Shown: positions 25,450-33,934 of the stretch, in pieces
Layout: each line of letters opens with the position of its first letter
Position numbering within the stretch: the stretch's first letter is position 1
DNA from: Paenibacillus sp. SYP-B3998
GTDB taxonomy: Bacteria > Bacillota > Bacilli > Paenibacillales > NBRC-103111
Length of the DNA: 64,000 nt
Direction: 5' to 3'
Assembly (NCBI RefSeq): GCF_010820665.1
Contig: NZ_JAAIKC010000001.1
Coordinates: forward strand, 1,116,001-1,180,000
The notes under the pieces: generated by a model
Seen by the model: only the letters and a program-made list of their open reading frames with translations
Database searches by the model: none
Told to the model about the DNA's origin: nothing
Translations under genes and position numbers: made by a program

Positions 25450-26745
25450 ATGAAAGCTATTGTGAAACCAACCGCTCAACTTCAGGGCGAAATCAATGCA
25501 TTGTCGTCCAAAAACTACACCACTCGTTACCTTCTTATTGGTGCACTTGCCGATGGGACAAGCACGATCTACTATCCAGCTCATAGTGAAGATAGCGATG
25601 CGATGAGACGCTGTGTGAGGGATCTTGGAGCTATTATTGAAGAAGACGATGAAAAAATCGTCATCACAGGATTTGGCAAGCACCCCAAACACGTATCTGA
25701 GCTTAACGTTGGAAATGCTGGTGCAGTACTTCGATTCTTGATGTCAACAGCTGCATTTTGTCCGGATCTGACTTTTGTCAATACGTATCCAGAATCTCTA
25801 GGCAAAAGGCCACATGATGATTTAATTGTAACTTTGCAACAAATGGGCGTTGAAGTTCAACATTCGAATGGTCGTTTGCCGATAACAATAAAAGGGGGAC
25901 AACCACGCGGCGGTAAACTTACCGTTTCTGGTCATGTCAGCTCTCAGTTTTTGAGTTCCCTCTTATTCATGACCCCTCTGTTAGAAGAGGATAGCGAAAT
26001 TGAAGTTTTGCATGATTTGAAATCCAAAATTATTGTTGGACAAACATTGGAAGTGCTAGAGCAAGCAGGAATTACGGTTCATGCTAGTGAAGATTTGATG
26101 CATTATCGAATTCCTGGCGGCCAATCGTATCAAGCTAAGGAATATGTTATTCAAGGTGATTATCCAGGTTCAGCGGCTATTCTAGCGGCTGCTGCGGTTA
26201 CTAATTCCGATGTGCGCGTACTTCGTCTTGAAGAAAACAGCAAACAAGGGGAGAAAGCATGCGTTGATGTTTTGCGCGCCATGGGAGTGAATTTGACACA
26301 TGATAACGGTGTGGTTCACGTTCGCGGTAATCAGAAGTTGCTGGCTGGAGAATTCGACGGCGATCATTTCACCGATGCTGTATTGGCAATGGTTGCTGCA
26401 GCCGTTTTCGCTGAAGGTACTTCGCGTTTCTATAATGTTGAAAACTTGCGGTACAAAGAATGTGACCGGATTACCGACTATTTAAATGAACTGCGTAAAG
26501 CTGGGGCTGATGTAGAAGAGCGCCAAAGTGAGATTATCGTCCATGGTAAGCCGCAGGGAGTCGAGGGTGGCGTTGAAATTAACGCACATTTTGATCACCG
26601 CGTCATTATGGCGTTAACGGTTGTAGGACTGCGTTCCCAAAAGGGTCTGATTATCAAGGATGCCCATCATGTGGCAAAATCTTACCCTCAATATTTTGAT
26701 CATTTACGATCTATCGGTGCTCAGGTTGAACTTTTGAATGAGTGA
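25450..26745 (+). CDS. aroA: EPSP synthase (3-phosphoshikimate 1-carboxyvinyltransferase), divergent class
   Basis: A 431-residue enzyme joining shikimate-3-phosphate and PEP. Family features are KPTAQLQGEINALSSKNYTTRYLL at the N terminus, the helix ELNVGNAGAVLRFLMSTAA, GHVSSQFLSSLLFMTPLL, GDYPGSAAILAAAAV, FTDAVLAMVAAAVFAEG, NLRYKECDRI and NAHFDHRVIMA. The helix normally reading NAGTAMRP is NAGAVLRF here: Gly91 and Arg95 are kept, but the positions equivalent to E. coli Thr97 and Pro101 are Ala92 and Phe96. AAGGAGAG lies before the ATG. The next gene starts 32 bases on, possibly in one transcript. Confidence 0.92.
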   Translation: MKAIVKPTAQLQGEINALSSKNYTTRYLLIGALADGTSTIYYPAHSEDSDAMRRCVRDLGAIIEEDDEKIVITGFGKHPKHVSELNVGNAGAVLRFLMSTAAFCPDLTFVNTYPESLGKRPHDDLIVTLQQMGVEVQHSNGRLPITIKGGQPRGGKLTVSGHVSSQFLSSLLFMTPLLEEDSEIEVLHDLKSKIIVGQTLEVLEQAGITVHASEDLMHYRIPGGQSYQAKEYVIQGDYPGSAAILAAAAVTNSDVRVLRLEENSKQGEKACVDVLRAMGVNLTHDNGVVHVRGNQKLLAGEFDGDHFTDAVLAMVAAAVFAEGTSRFYNVENLRYKECDRITDYLNELRKAGADVEERQSEIIVHGKPQGVEGGVEINAHFDHRVIMALTVVGLRSQKGLIIKDAHHVAKSYPQYFDHLRSIGAQVELLNE

Positions 26746-26777
26746 CGAATTTTCAAAACAACGGCGGGTGAATCAGC

Positions 26778-27590
26778 ATGATGATTATTTGGCAAGGATT
26801 AAAGGTCACATTAGGATTATTCCTCGTAGTAGGACTAGTGTTTGCCAGCAGCGTGTTTGCGGTATTGCTTTATGCGAAAGCGACCGGTAAGGAGCCGGCT
26901 CTATTCGCAGCGGGTTCAGCGTTACATGTGATTGCTGCTGCACCAGCTAAAGTGATCGAGGCATCCCCTACGCCGATCCCGGAGAAGCTAAAATCAGCTA
27001 TGATTGATGCACCTGTTTTTAGACAATTACCAGAACTGCCAGCAGGTTGTGAAATTACAAGCTTGACCATGCTTTTGCAGTTCAGTGGTGTGAACAAAAG
27101 TAAGATGGAGCTGGCAGCTGAAATGCCCAGGGATGAAACGCCAGTTACGCTTAATGCAGACGGTTCGATAGGCTACTGGGGCAATCCGAACACTGGTTTT
27201 GTGGGGGACGTCACTCGTAAGCAAAGAGGTTTTGGTATTTATCATGCAGGTATTTTCCCGCTGCTTAAAACCCATATTCCATCGGCTATTGATATAACCA
27301 ACGAATCATTTGACATGTACGAAGATCAGGTAGCTAGTGGGATTCCGGTTGTTGTTTGGACGACAATTGATTACAATATTCCTTACAAATGGGTTACATG
27401 GGATACGCCAATTGGACCCGTAAAAACATCGTTTGCGGAACATGCTGTTTTATTGGTAGGATATGATGAAAACAACGTCTACTTAAATGATCCTTTGAGT
27501 GGCAAGAAGCAAGTACAAGTGGATAAAGCGCAGTTCATCGACAGCTGGACTGCGATGGGGAAACAAGGTCTGACGTATTTGAAAAAATAG
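26778..27590 (+). CDS. Membrane-anchored C39-like peptidase
   Basis: A 270-residue protein with an N-terminal membrane helix (8-34), so the catalytic domain is outside the cell. The cysteine peptidase triad is visible: Cys91 in LPAGCEITSL, His222 in FAEHAVLLVGYD and Asp238 in YLNDPLSG. This is the C39_2 type seen in YvpB-like proteins, which lack a transporter and whose substrates are unknown. GGCGGGTGA precedes two adjacent ATGs. It is followed 11 bases later by the CoA-binding protein gene. Confidence 0.85.
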   Translation: MMIIWQGLKVTLGLFLVVGLVFASSVFAVLLYAKATGKEPALFAAGSALHVIAAAPAKVIEASPTPIPEKLKSAMIDAPVFRQLPELPAGCEITSLTMLLQFSGVNKSKMELAAEMPRDETPVTLNADGSIGYWGNPNTGFVGDVTRKQRGFGIYHAGIFPLLKTHIPSAIDITNESFDMYEDQVASGIPVVVWTTIDYNIPYKWVTWDTPIGPVKTSFAEHAVLLVGYDENNVYLNDPLSGKKQVQVDKAQFIDSWTAMGKQGLTYLKK

Positions 27591-27601
27591 GAGGAAAGAC
27601 G

Positions 27602-28027
27602 ATGGTCTTCGAAAATCCATCCCGTGATCATATTAAGGAACTAATGGCAGGAGCAGGTAATATCGCTGTTGTTGGTTTGTCTGATAATCCGGATCGTACT
27701 TCGCATATGGTTTCAGCAGCTATGCAAAAAAGAGGCTACCGGATCATTCCAGTGAATCCGAATGCGACTGAAATTCTTGGGGAAAAAAGCTACGCTTCGT
27801 TATCTGATATTCCAGATCCCATTGATATCGTCAATGTCTTCCGTCGTGCTGATCAGGTTGTACCGATCGCTAAGGAAGCCGTTAAAATTAAAGCTAAGGT
27901 GTTTTGGCTGCAGCTTGACATTGTGAACGAGGAAGCTGCTCATATTGCCGAGGAAGCTGGACTTGTGGTTATTATGGATCGTTGCATTAAAGTTGAGGAT
28001 GCAATCCTCAATCCAAGAAACAACTAA
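27602..28027 (+). CDS. CoA-binding domain protein (YccU/YneT family)
   Basis: A 141-residue Rossmann-like protein of the CoA_binding_2 family. Features are NIAVVGLSDNPDRTSHMVSAAMQKRGYRIIPVNPN (nucleotide-binding first half), SYASLSDIPDPIDIVNVFRRADQV and the end segment VVIMDRCIKVED. The fold equals that of the CoA-binding part of succinyl-CoA synthetase. The role of stand-alone members is unclear. AGGAGGAAAGACG lies before the ATG. A strong two-way terminator follows. Confidence 0.88.
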   Translation: MVFENPSRDHIKELMAGAGNIAVVGLSDNPDRTSHMVSAAMQKRGYRIIPVNPNATEILGEKSYASLSDIPDPIDIVNVFRRADQVVPIAKEAVKIKAKVFWLQLDIVNEEAAHIAEEAGLVVIMDRCIKVEDAILNPRNN

Positions 28028-28039
28028 AAATTTAAAGCA

Positions 28040-28095
28040 CATAAAAAGAGCCTAACCCTTAGGATATGATCATTAAGGGCTAGGCTCTTTTTATG
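28040..28095. terminator. Strong hairpin terminator
   Basis: A 22-base arm (28040-28061) pairs with 28074-28095 with one mismatch. A and T tracts at the base allow use in both directions. Confidence 0.85.
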
Positions 28096-28278
28096 TAACA
28101 AGGGGTTACGAATTCAATATATCATGATCAACGTAACACGCTTTTTCCCCTAATGAACGTACATTCCTTCCGGTCGGTACCCAACAGCTTCCATAAATAA
28201 AAAAAGAACAAGCGGAGAGAATAAAAAAGGCCCCAAAAACGGGGTAACTATTGATGAAATTCAGAGGAGGATTTACAG

Positions 28279-28923
28279 ATGTATAACAATAACTTCAGCA
28301 ACTACGGATCTTCATCTTTTGCTAACCCCAATACCCAAGGCTCTCAAAGCAGCAACTCGCAGTACCAAGGCTATCAGAAGCAATATCAACCTATAGGTTA
28401 TGTACAGTCTTTTTATGGAAAAAGCGCTGTTCAGCCGAATCAAAGCTATGGGCAAGTAGCATCTCCAGAATCGTTTCATACAGCTAACTACCGTGGCAAT
28501 CAGCCAGGTCAAGATGCATACTTGCGCTCGGATTTAGTAGCTCCCGCACAGCACCAAGTATCCAGTTTCCAGAGCGGATACTCTTCCTATACGCCTATAA
28601 CTAACAGCCAATACGCCGCTAATCAATCCTCACAACAAAGCTATCCAATTAACCAACAACAATATGCTTCAAATCAGTATGGCAGTGTGGTACAAGCTAA
28701 TCAACCGTACGCTCAACAAGCGATTGCACCTAATGCATATCATACGGCAAATTATCGTGGGAATCAGCCAGGACATGATGCATACCTGCGTTCTGATTCT
28801 TCAACCCCAGCCCAACAACAAGGCTTCCAATCGGGATATGGTAGGCAAGGTATCCAATCTTTTAATACAGGCTTTAGTCAATCAGGACAAGGACAGCAAT
28901 TCGGATATAATTCCTCATATTAA
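28279..28923 (+). CDS. Gln/Asn/Ser/Tyr-rich low-complexity protein with an internal repeat
   Basis: A 214-residue protein with almost no hydrophobic core, no signal peptide, and mostly Gln, Ser, Asn, Tyr, Gly and Ala. A 25-residue unit occurs twice, FHTANYRGNQPGQDAYLRSD and YHTANYRGNQPGHDAYLRSD, each followed by a Pro-Ala-Gln stretch. Between them are SYxPI, QYAANQSSQQSYPINQQQY and similar Tyr/Gln runs. The ribosome site is GAGGAGGA. Composition resembles spore-coat or prion-like assembly proteins of Bacillales, but no family is recognised, so the role is open. It has its own terminator. Confidence 0.7.
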   Translation: MYNNNFSNYGSSSFANPNTQGSQSSNSQYQGYQKQYQPIGYVQSFYGKSAVQPNQSYGQVASPESFHTANYRGNQPGQDAYLRSDLVAPAQHQVSSFQSGYSSYTPITNSQYAANQSSQQSYPINQQQYASNQYGSVVQANQPYAQQAIAPNAYHTANYRGNQPGHDAYLRSDSSTPAQQQGFQSGYGRQGIQSFNTGFSQSGQGQQFGYNSSY

Positions 28924-28948
28924 TAACGAGAAGTACTTGATGTTGTCT

Positions 28949-28986
28949 ATAAGCAGGTCGATATTCGACCTGCTTATTTTGTTTTT
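28949..28986 (+). terminator. Terminator of the low-complexity protein gene
   Basis: AAGCAGGTCGA (28951-28961) and its exact complement (28965-28975) enclose a 3-base loop; ATTTTGTTTTT follows. Confidence 0.85.
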
Positions 28987-29039
28987 GACAAACAGGCTGA
29001 CAAGCTTTACGATTTGAGTAGAAAGGAGGTAGCATACGT

Positions 29040-30929
29040 TTGAACTGGATGGGGAATTTACAACAGCTCGGCCGCTCTTTAATGCTGCCTACCATTGCGC
29101 TTCCTATTGCTGCTGTGCTGCTTCGTTTAGGTGACTTACCGTGGGATGCGATTCATGCCTCCAGCTTCGGGGATATGTTGCTCCTAGCGGGAAATACGGT
29201 GTTTGATTACATACCGATCATTTTCGCTGTTGGTGTTGCGCTAGGACTTACAGAAAGCGCTGGTATAGCTGGTTTATCCGCCATGCTTGGTTATTTTATT
29301 TTTATAAGACTAATCGAGCACCAACTTGGACCTAGTTTTCAGCTTGGGGTTTCTGGCGGGATATTGATTGGTCTTCTTGCTGCAATTATTTATCATCGCT
29401 TTAAAGAAGTAAAGCTGCCTGAATACATTCAGTTCTTTGGCGGTCCGCGAATTGTTCCGCTCCTCATGGGACTAGCAACACTAATTGTATCCTACATTAT
29501 GATTGCTATTGGTCCCTACCTTGAAATGGGGATGTCTAAGTTATCCAGTTGGTTGCTAGGATTAGGTGGCTTTGGCACGTTCCTTTATGGGATTGCCCAC
29601 CGTCTGCTTGTTCCTTCCGGCTTGCACCATATTCTGAACAATTTTTTCTGGTTTCAGGTTGGCGCTTACAAAGCGACGGACGGCAATATGGTGTATGGCG
29701 ATCTTCCTAGATATTTTGCAGGAGATCCGACAGCTGGGATGTATATGGCAGGGCTTTATCCGATCATGATGTTCGCTCTTCCGGCTATTGCATTCGCCAT
29801 TATTGGCGAAGCACGTGAAGATTTGAAGCCGAAGATTAGAGCAACTTTTCTTACTGCAGCGTTAGCTTCCTTTTTGACAGGAGTCACGGAACCGATTGAA
29901 TTTGCTTTTTTGTTTGTTGCACCTTATTTATTCGTAGTTCATGCGATTTTATCCGGTGTGGCAATGTGGATTGCTTATTACTTGAATATACATCATGGAT
30001 TTTCTTATTCCGCAGGTGCTATCGATTACATCATTAACCTGCATTTATCGAATCATGGACTTCTCTTAATTCCAATAGGTTTGATTTACGGTTTACTTTA
30101 CTACTTCTTATTTCGATGGGCCATTCGGCGGTTTCAAATACCGACACCTGGAAGGGAAGAAGGCTCATCTTTGGAAGAATGGGCGGGTGACATTCCTTAT
30201 CGCTCACCGCTTATTTTGCAAGCACTAGGTGGAAAAGATAATATTAAGAAGATTGAGGCCTGCATAACAAGGTTGCGACTTACCCTTGTCAATGATCGTC
30301 TGATGGACATCACGGCATTACGACATCTGGGAGCAGCAGGCGTCATACGTCTTGGGGGAGGCAATGTTCAGGTCGTGTTCGGGACATTCTCAGAGCTAAT
30401 TCGTGAAGAAATTATGAAAGTATTGCGTAAGGATATTCATGTTGTTCTTTTCACTTCACCTATGCAGGGTAGGATGATTCCTATTGAGGAAGTACCGGAT
30501 CGTATTTTTGCTTCAAGGTTAGTAGGCAACGGCGTTGCTTTTTTTCCTGAAAAAGGGGAGCTGGTATCTCCGGTCGCAGGCACGATCATGCATATTTATC
30601 CGACAATGCATGCTCTTGGTATTTTGACGGAAGATGGATTGGAAGTACTTCTGCATATTGGTATTGACACAGCTAGTTTACCAGGTAAATGTTTTACTGC
30701 CGTGGTTAAAGAAGGCGATCGTGTTGAGCCAGGTCAACTGCTCGTGAAATTCAATTTGAACAAAGTTAAAAAGTTTGCTTCATCATTGGCGACACCGATG
30801 ATCATTACAAATCCGGATCTTGTCAAATCGTGGAGCTTCGCTCCGTTTAAAGCCGTTAAAAAAGGCCAAGGTTCTGTGATGTCCGTCGTCTTAAAGCCTA
30901 CCAAATCGTCAGGAGGGACAAACGGATGA
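29040..30929 (+). CDS. PTS EIICBA, N-acetylglucosamine/glucose type
   Basis: A 629-residue fused permease. EIIC occupies about 1-365 with a GLHHILNNFFWFQVG motif and FAGDPTAGMYMAGLYPIMMF, features closer to NagE/NagP than to PtsG. EIIB lies at about 395-465 with phospho-Cys408 in EACITRLR. EIIA lies at about 470-620 with His539 in VLLHIGIDT and His524 in PTMHALGI. It imports and phosphorylates a hexose, probably GlcNAc or glucose. AAAGGAGG lies 9-10 bases before the TTG at 29040. The gene overlaps ptsI by four bases, so phosphotransfer partners are made together. Specificity is a judgement from motifs. Confidence 0.9.
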   Translation: MNWMGNLQQLGRSLMLPTIALPIAAVLLRLGDLPWDAIHASSFGDMLLLAGNTVFDYIPIIFAVGVALGLTESAGIAGLSAMLGYFIFIRLIEHQLGPSFQLGVSGGILIGLLAAIIYHRFKEVKLPEYIQFFGGPRIVPLLMGLATLIVSYIMIAIGPYLEMGMSKLSSWLLGLGGFGTFLYGIAHRLLVPSGLHHILNNFFWFQVGAYKATDGNMVYGDLPRYFAGDPTAGMYMAGLYPIMMFALPAIAFAIIGEAREDLKPKIRATFLTAALASFLTGVTEPIEFAFLFVAPYLFVVHAILSGVAMWIAYYLNIHHGFSYSAGAIDYIINLHLSNHGLLLIPIGLIYGLLYYFLFRWAIRRFQIPTPGREEGSSLEEWAGDIPYRSPLILQALGGKDNIKKIEACITRLRLTLVNDRLMDITALRHLGAAGVIRLGGGNVQVVFGTFSELIREEIMKVLRKDIHVVLFTSPMQGRMIPIEEVPDRIFASRLVGNGVAFFPEKGELVSPVAGTIMHIYPTMHALGILTEDGLEVLLHIGIDTASLPGKCFTAVVKEGDRVEPGQLLVKFNLNKVKKFASSLATPMIITNPDLVKSWSFAPFKAVKKGQGSVMSVVLKPTKSSGGTNG

Positions 30930-32683
30930 TCAGAGGGATAGGGGCGTCTTCGGGTATCGCGATGGGGAAAGCGTTCGTCATCCCAACCTGGGAGTGGGAT
31001 TTTCCCGAGAAAATGATCGACGTGACAGATCTAGCGTACGAATTCGAACGCTTGTATGATGGCATTAGATCTTCAAAAGATGAGCTTGAGCTCATTAAAC
31101 AAGAGATTAAAGAAGTCGTGGGACAGGATCAGGCCTATATTTTTGACGCACATTTGGCCATTTTAGAAGATCCTATCTTTATGAATGAAATTCAGGGAAT
31201 TATCGAGCTGCAGTACAAAGCCGCAGAAGTAGCTGTTAAAGAAGTAATTGATAAATTTGTCGGCATGTTTAACCTTATTGATGATGAATACATGAAAGAA
31301 CGCGCGCTTGACATTAAAGATGTGGGCAATAGACTGCTTAAGCATTTGCTAGGCGATACGAGCTCGAACGTTCCGCCGATTGACCATTCCTACATTTTGG
31401 TAGCGAAGGAATTAACGCCGTCACAATTAGCCCATTTGGACCCTAGTAAAGTACTGGGACTACTTACTATCCTTGGCGGCACACATTCACATGTATCCAT
31501 TATGGCAAGAGCAATGTCGGTTCCTTACGTACTCGGCTTAGAAGGCAAGCTGCTCAGGCCGATTCAAAATGGTGATTTTCTGATTATTGATGGTCAAGAA
31601 GGTGCTCTGTATATTAACCCGGATCAAGCGACCATTGAACGTTTCCAAGCACGAAAGCGGAATTGGCTAGAATTTAAGGAAAGTTTGCAGGAGATAGCTG
31701 ATGTAGCCTCAATGACTTTGGACCACAAGCACGTTAATCTTCATGCCAACATGAACTCCGTTATGGAGATTGACCAAGTTTTGCGTAATGGAGCTTCGGG
31801 GGTTGGCTTGTTCCGTACAGAGTATTTGTATATGGATCGGGATTCACTGCCAAGCGAGGATGAGCAGTTCGAAGTTTACCGACATGCGGTTAAGCAATTG
31901 CAGGGCAAACCAATCGTAATACGGACACTCGACATTGGTGGGGATAAGAAGCTGGATTATTTACCATTACCGAAGGAAGATAATCCGTTTCTTGGCTACA
32001 GGGCGATTCGTATCTCGCTGCACCGTAAAGACTTGTTTATGACGCAGTTGAAGGCCATACTGCGTGCAAGCAGCTACGGTCCAGTCAAGATCATGTACCC
32101 GATGGTGACATCGCTGGATGAGGTGCGTCAGGCCAAAGCTATGTTAGAAGAGGCCAAACTGGAATTAACCGCCCAAGGGATTTCTTTCAATGCTCAGATT
32201 GAAGTCGGTTTAACAATTGAAGTTCCCGCCGCTGCACTTATTGCGGACATACTGGCAAGTGAAGTCAATTTCATGAGTATCGGTACCAACGATCTTGTCC
32301 AGTATGTCCTTGCAGTTGATCGAATGAATGAGAACATTGCGCATCTATATGATCCCTACCATCCAGCGGTTATCCGACTCTTGAAACATGTAATTGATTC
32401 GGCCAAAAGTGTAGGGATTCCAGTAGGCGTGTGTGGTGAAATGGCTGGTGATAGTAAGGCGCTCCCGATTTGGTTAGGTCTTGGCATCGAGGAGCTTAGC
32501 ATCTCAGTTCAGTCGCTTTTACAAGTCAAACACCGCTTAATAACAAGCGATGCTTCTAAATGCAAGGAACTTGTAGATCGAATCTTGCTTTGTAAAACAA
32601 GTGAACAAATTACCGAGCTGCTTGCTCAAAGCGAACAAGCAGAAACGGCAGTAGGAGGAAATTCAAATGGAGTTAACAGGTAG
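30926..32683 (+). CDS. ptsI: PTS Enzyme I
   Basis: A 585-residue phosphoenolpyruvate-protein phosphotransferase. The N-terminal HPr-binding and phospho-His domain has GGTHSHVSIMARAM with His189. The PEP-binding barrel shows GVGLFRTEYLYMD, IRTLDIGGDKKLDYL, NPFLGYRAIRISL, MSIGTNDLVQYVLAVDR and GVCGEMAGD with the catalytic Cys. It passes phosphate from PEP to HPr. It starts ATGA inside the end of the EIICBA gene. No ptsH is adjacent, unlike most Bacillales ptsHI loci; the only HPr-like gene in the window (49080) lacks the phospho-His. Confidence 0.95.
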   Translation: MIRGIGASSGIAMGKAFVIPTWEWDFPEKMIDVTDLAYEFERLYDGIRSSKDELELIKQEIKEVVGQDQAYIFDAHLAILEDPIFMNEIQGIIELQYKAAEVAVKEVIDKFVGMFNLIDDEYMKERALDIKDVGNRLLKHLLGDTSSNVPPIDHSYILVAKELTPSQLAHLDPSKVLGLLTILGGTHSHVSIMARAMSVPYVLGLEGKLLRPIQNGDFLIIDGQEGALYINPDQATIERFQARKRNWLEFKESLQEIADVASMTLDHKHVNLHANMNSVMEIDQVLRNGASGVGLFRTEYLYMDRDSLPSEDEQFEVYRHAVKQLQGKPIVIRTLDIGGDKKLDYLPLPKEDNPFLGYRAIRISLHRKDLFMTQLKAILRASSYGPVKIMYPMVTSLDEVRQAKAMLEEAKLELTAQGISFNAQIEVGLTIEVPAAALIADILASEVNFMSIGTNDLVQYVLAVDRMNENIAHLYDPYHPAVIRLLKHVIDSAKSVGIPVGVCGEMAGDSKALPIWLGLGIEELSISVQSLLQVKHRLITSDASKCKELVDRILLCKTSEQITELLAQSEQAETAVGGNSNGVNR

Positions 32684-33209
32684 CAAAGTGTTAGCGTTTG
32701 TTGATGAGGAATTTGAAGATTTGGAAATGTGGTATCCCGTATTGAGGTTGAGAGAGTCTGGAGCCGCAGTAGACATTGTTGGGCCGAAAGCAAAGACGGT
32801 CTACCATGGTAAGTATGGTGTTCCCATTACTACGGATTACGCGTTTGATGAAGTGAAATCTTCTGATTACTTGGGGTTGTACGTTCCAGGAGGTTGGGCG
32901 CCTGATAAATTGCGCCGATACAAGGATGTGCTCCGATTAACGCAAGAGTTCCATGCTGCGACGAAACCGATTGCGCAAATTTGTCATGCTGGGTGGGTGT
33001 TGATTTCGGCTAAGATCATAGATGGCTATACATTGACTTCCACACCAGGCATTCGCGATGATATTGAAAATGCAGGAGCCACATGGGTAGATGAAGAAGT
33101 GGTTGTAGACCGCAACATCATTTCAGGACGACGTCCGCCAGATCTTCCGGCATTTTCCAAGCGATTTGTGGATGAACTTATCAAATTTAAGGGACATCAG
33201 GCAAACTAA
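32667..33209 (+). CDS. DJ-1/PfpI family protein
   Basis: A 180-residue class I glutamine amidotransferase-like protein. The nucleophile elbow is QICHAGW with Cys106, an acidic residue comes from DEEFEDLE near 13-20, and YVPGGWAPD is the usual loop. Members (YhbO/PfpI/YraA) are reported as glyoxalase III or stress-related deglycases. It overlaps the end of ptsI by 17 bases with AGGAGGAAATTCAA before the ATG, so it is translationally coupled to the PTS genes. The functional link to sugar uptake may be detoxification of glycolytic aldehydes, which is speculative. Confidence 0.9.
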   Translation: MELTGSKVLAFVDEEFEDLEMWYPVLRLRESGAAVDIVGPKAKTVYHGKYGVPITTDYAFDEVKSSDYLGLYVPGGWAPDKLRRYKDVLRLTQEFHAATKPIAQICHAGWVLISAKIIDGYTLTSTPGIRDDIENAGATWVDEEVVVDRNIISGRRPPDLPAFSKRFVDELIKFKGHQAN

Positions 33210-33335
33210 CATTCAACTTCTTTAGGTGGCAAAAACTACTACTCATACTTCGGGAGGAAATCGACCGATAGAGTAGAATATCATAAGTACAAGCAAAAGT
33301 GTGTACACGCCGCCTGTCATGAAGGAGTGTTTAGG

Positions 33336-33743
33336 ATGCAAAAGTATTGCAAGTGCGGACGCGCGATGAACCTTCGTCTGCGTACAGTTATTTATCAAAA
33401 TAACGTCGACATTGAAAACGTGCCTATTTACTCTTGTGAGACGTGCGGCAGAAGTGAAGTTGTCCCCCATGTGAAACCTGAATTGACAGGTTTGATTGGG
33501 AAATTGGGAAGTAAACCTGAGAAACAGCAATTCTTCTTTCATGAGATCTCGGAGATCGCCTTTTTGTTGCTTAAAGTAACGGAAAAAGAGCATATGAATG
33601 ATTCCTTAGAGAAAATTGTGGAGGAACGGATTAATGAGCTTCTTGATATTCTTTTATTAGCTCAATCGTTGGGTGACGAGCCTTGGACCGAAGAGATTCG
33701 TAAACGACTGTCGCAAATTACACAAAGCACTATTTCGACATAA
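33336..33743 (+). CDS. YgiT-type zinc-finger protein
   Basis: A 135-residue protein. Two Cys pairs (CKC near residue 5 and CETCG near 37) frame an MxR-type beta segment and the phrase NVPIYSCETCGRSEVVP, the pattern of YgiT-type zinc fingers found in antitoxins and stand-alone proteins. The remainder is helical. ATG at 33336 is eight bases after AAGGAG. It lies between the DJ-1 gene and ccpA with its own terminator; no toxin gene is adjacent. Confidence 0.72.
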   Translation: MQKYCKCGRAMNLRLRTVIYQNNVDIENVPIYSCETCGRSEVVPHVKPELTGLIGKLGSKPEKQQFFFHEISEIAFLLLKVTEKEHMNDSLEKIVEERINELLDILLLAQSLGDEPWTEEIRKRLSQITQSTIST

Positions 33744-33753
33744 GCAGCAAGCT

Positions 33754-33779
33754 GCCAATCTCTATGGGATTGGCTTTTT
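33754..33779 (+). terminator. Terminator before ccpA
   Basis: GCCAATC and GATTGGC pair with a 7-base loop and run into TTTTT. Confidence 0.75.
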
Positions 33780-33799
33780 GCTCATAGAACTGCTAGATT

Positions 33800-33846
33800 T
33801 GAAAATAACAATGAAAATCTGTAAAATAATTTTCAAAGCATTTTCA
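33800..33846 (+). promoter_or_regulatory. Nested TGAAAAT/ATTTTCA inverted repeats upstream of ccpA
   Basis: TGAAAAT at 33800-33806 and 33812-33818 faces ATTTTCA at 33829-33835 and 33840-33846. The array ends eight bases before the ccpA -35. It resembles the arms of cre sites (TGAAA..TTTCA) but without the central CG. It could be an autoregulatory or other operator. Confidence 0.4.
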
Positions 33847-33853
33847 TTATGCA

Positions 33854-33882
33854 TTGCAAGATGGATTAATTTGTCGTATCAT
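33854..33882 (+). promoter_or_regulatory. Promoter of ccpA
   Basis: TTGCAA (33854-33859), a 17-base spacer and TATCAT (33877-33882), about 52 bases before the ccpA start. Confidence 0.55.
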
Positions 33883-33934
33883 AACGGTAATATGCTAGGA
33901 TCGCAGAATACTTTTGAATATGGAGAGAGTGACC

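Noticed and set aside
28220..28250. GGCCCC/GGGG hairpin upstream of the Q-rich protein gene
   Set aside because: Only four base pairs, and the T-run is on the minus strand where no gene ends. Kept as background.
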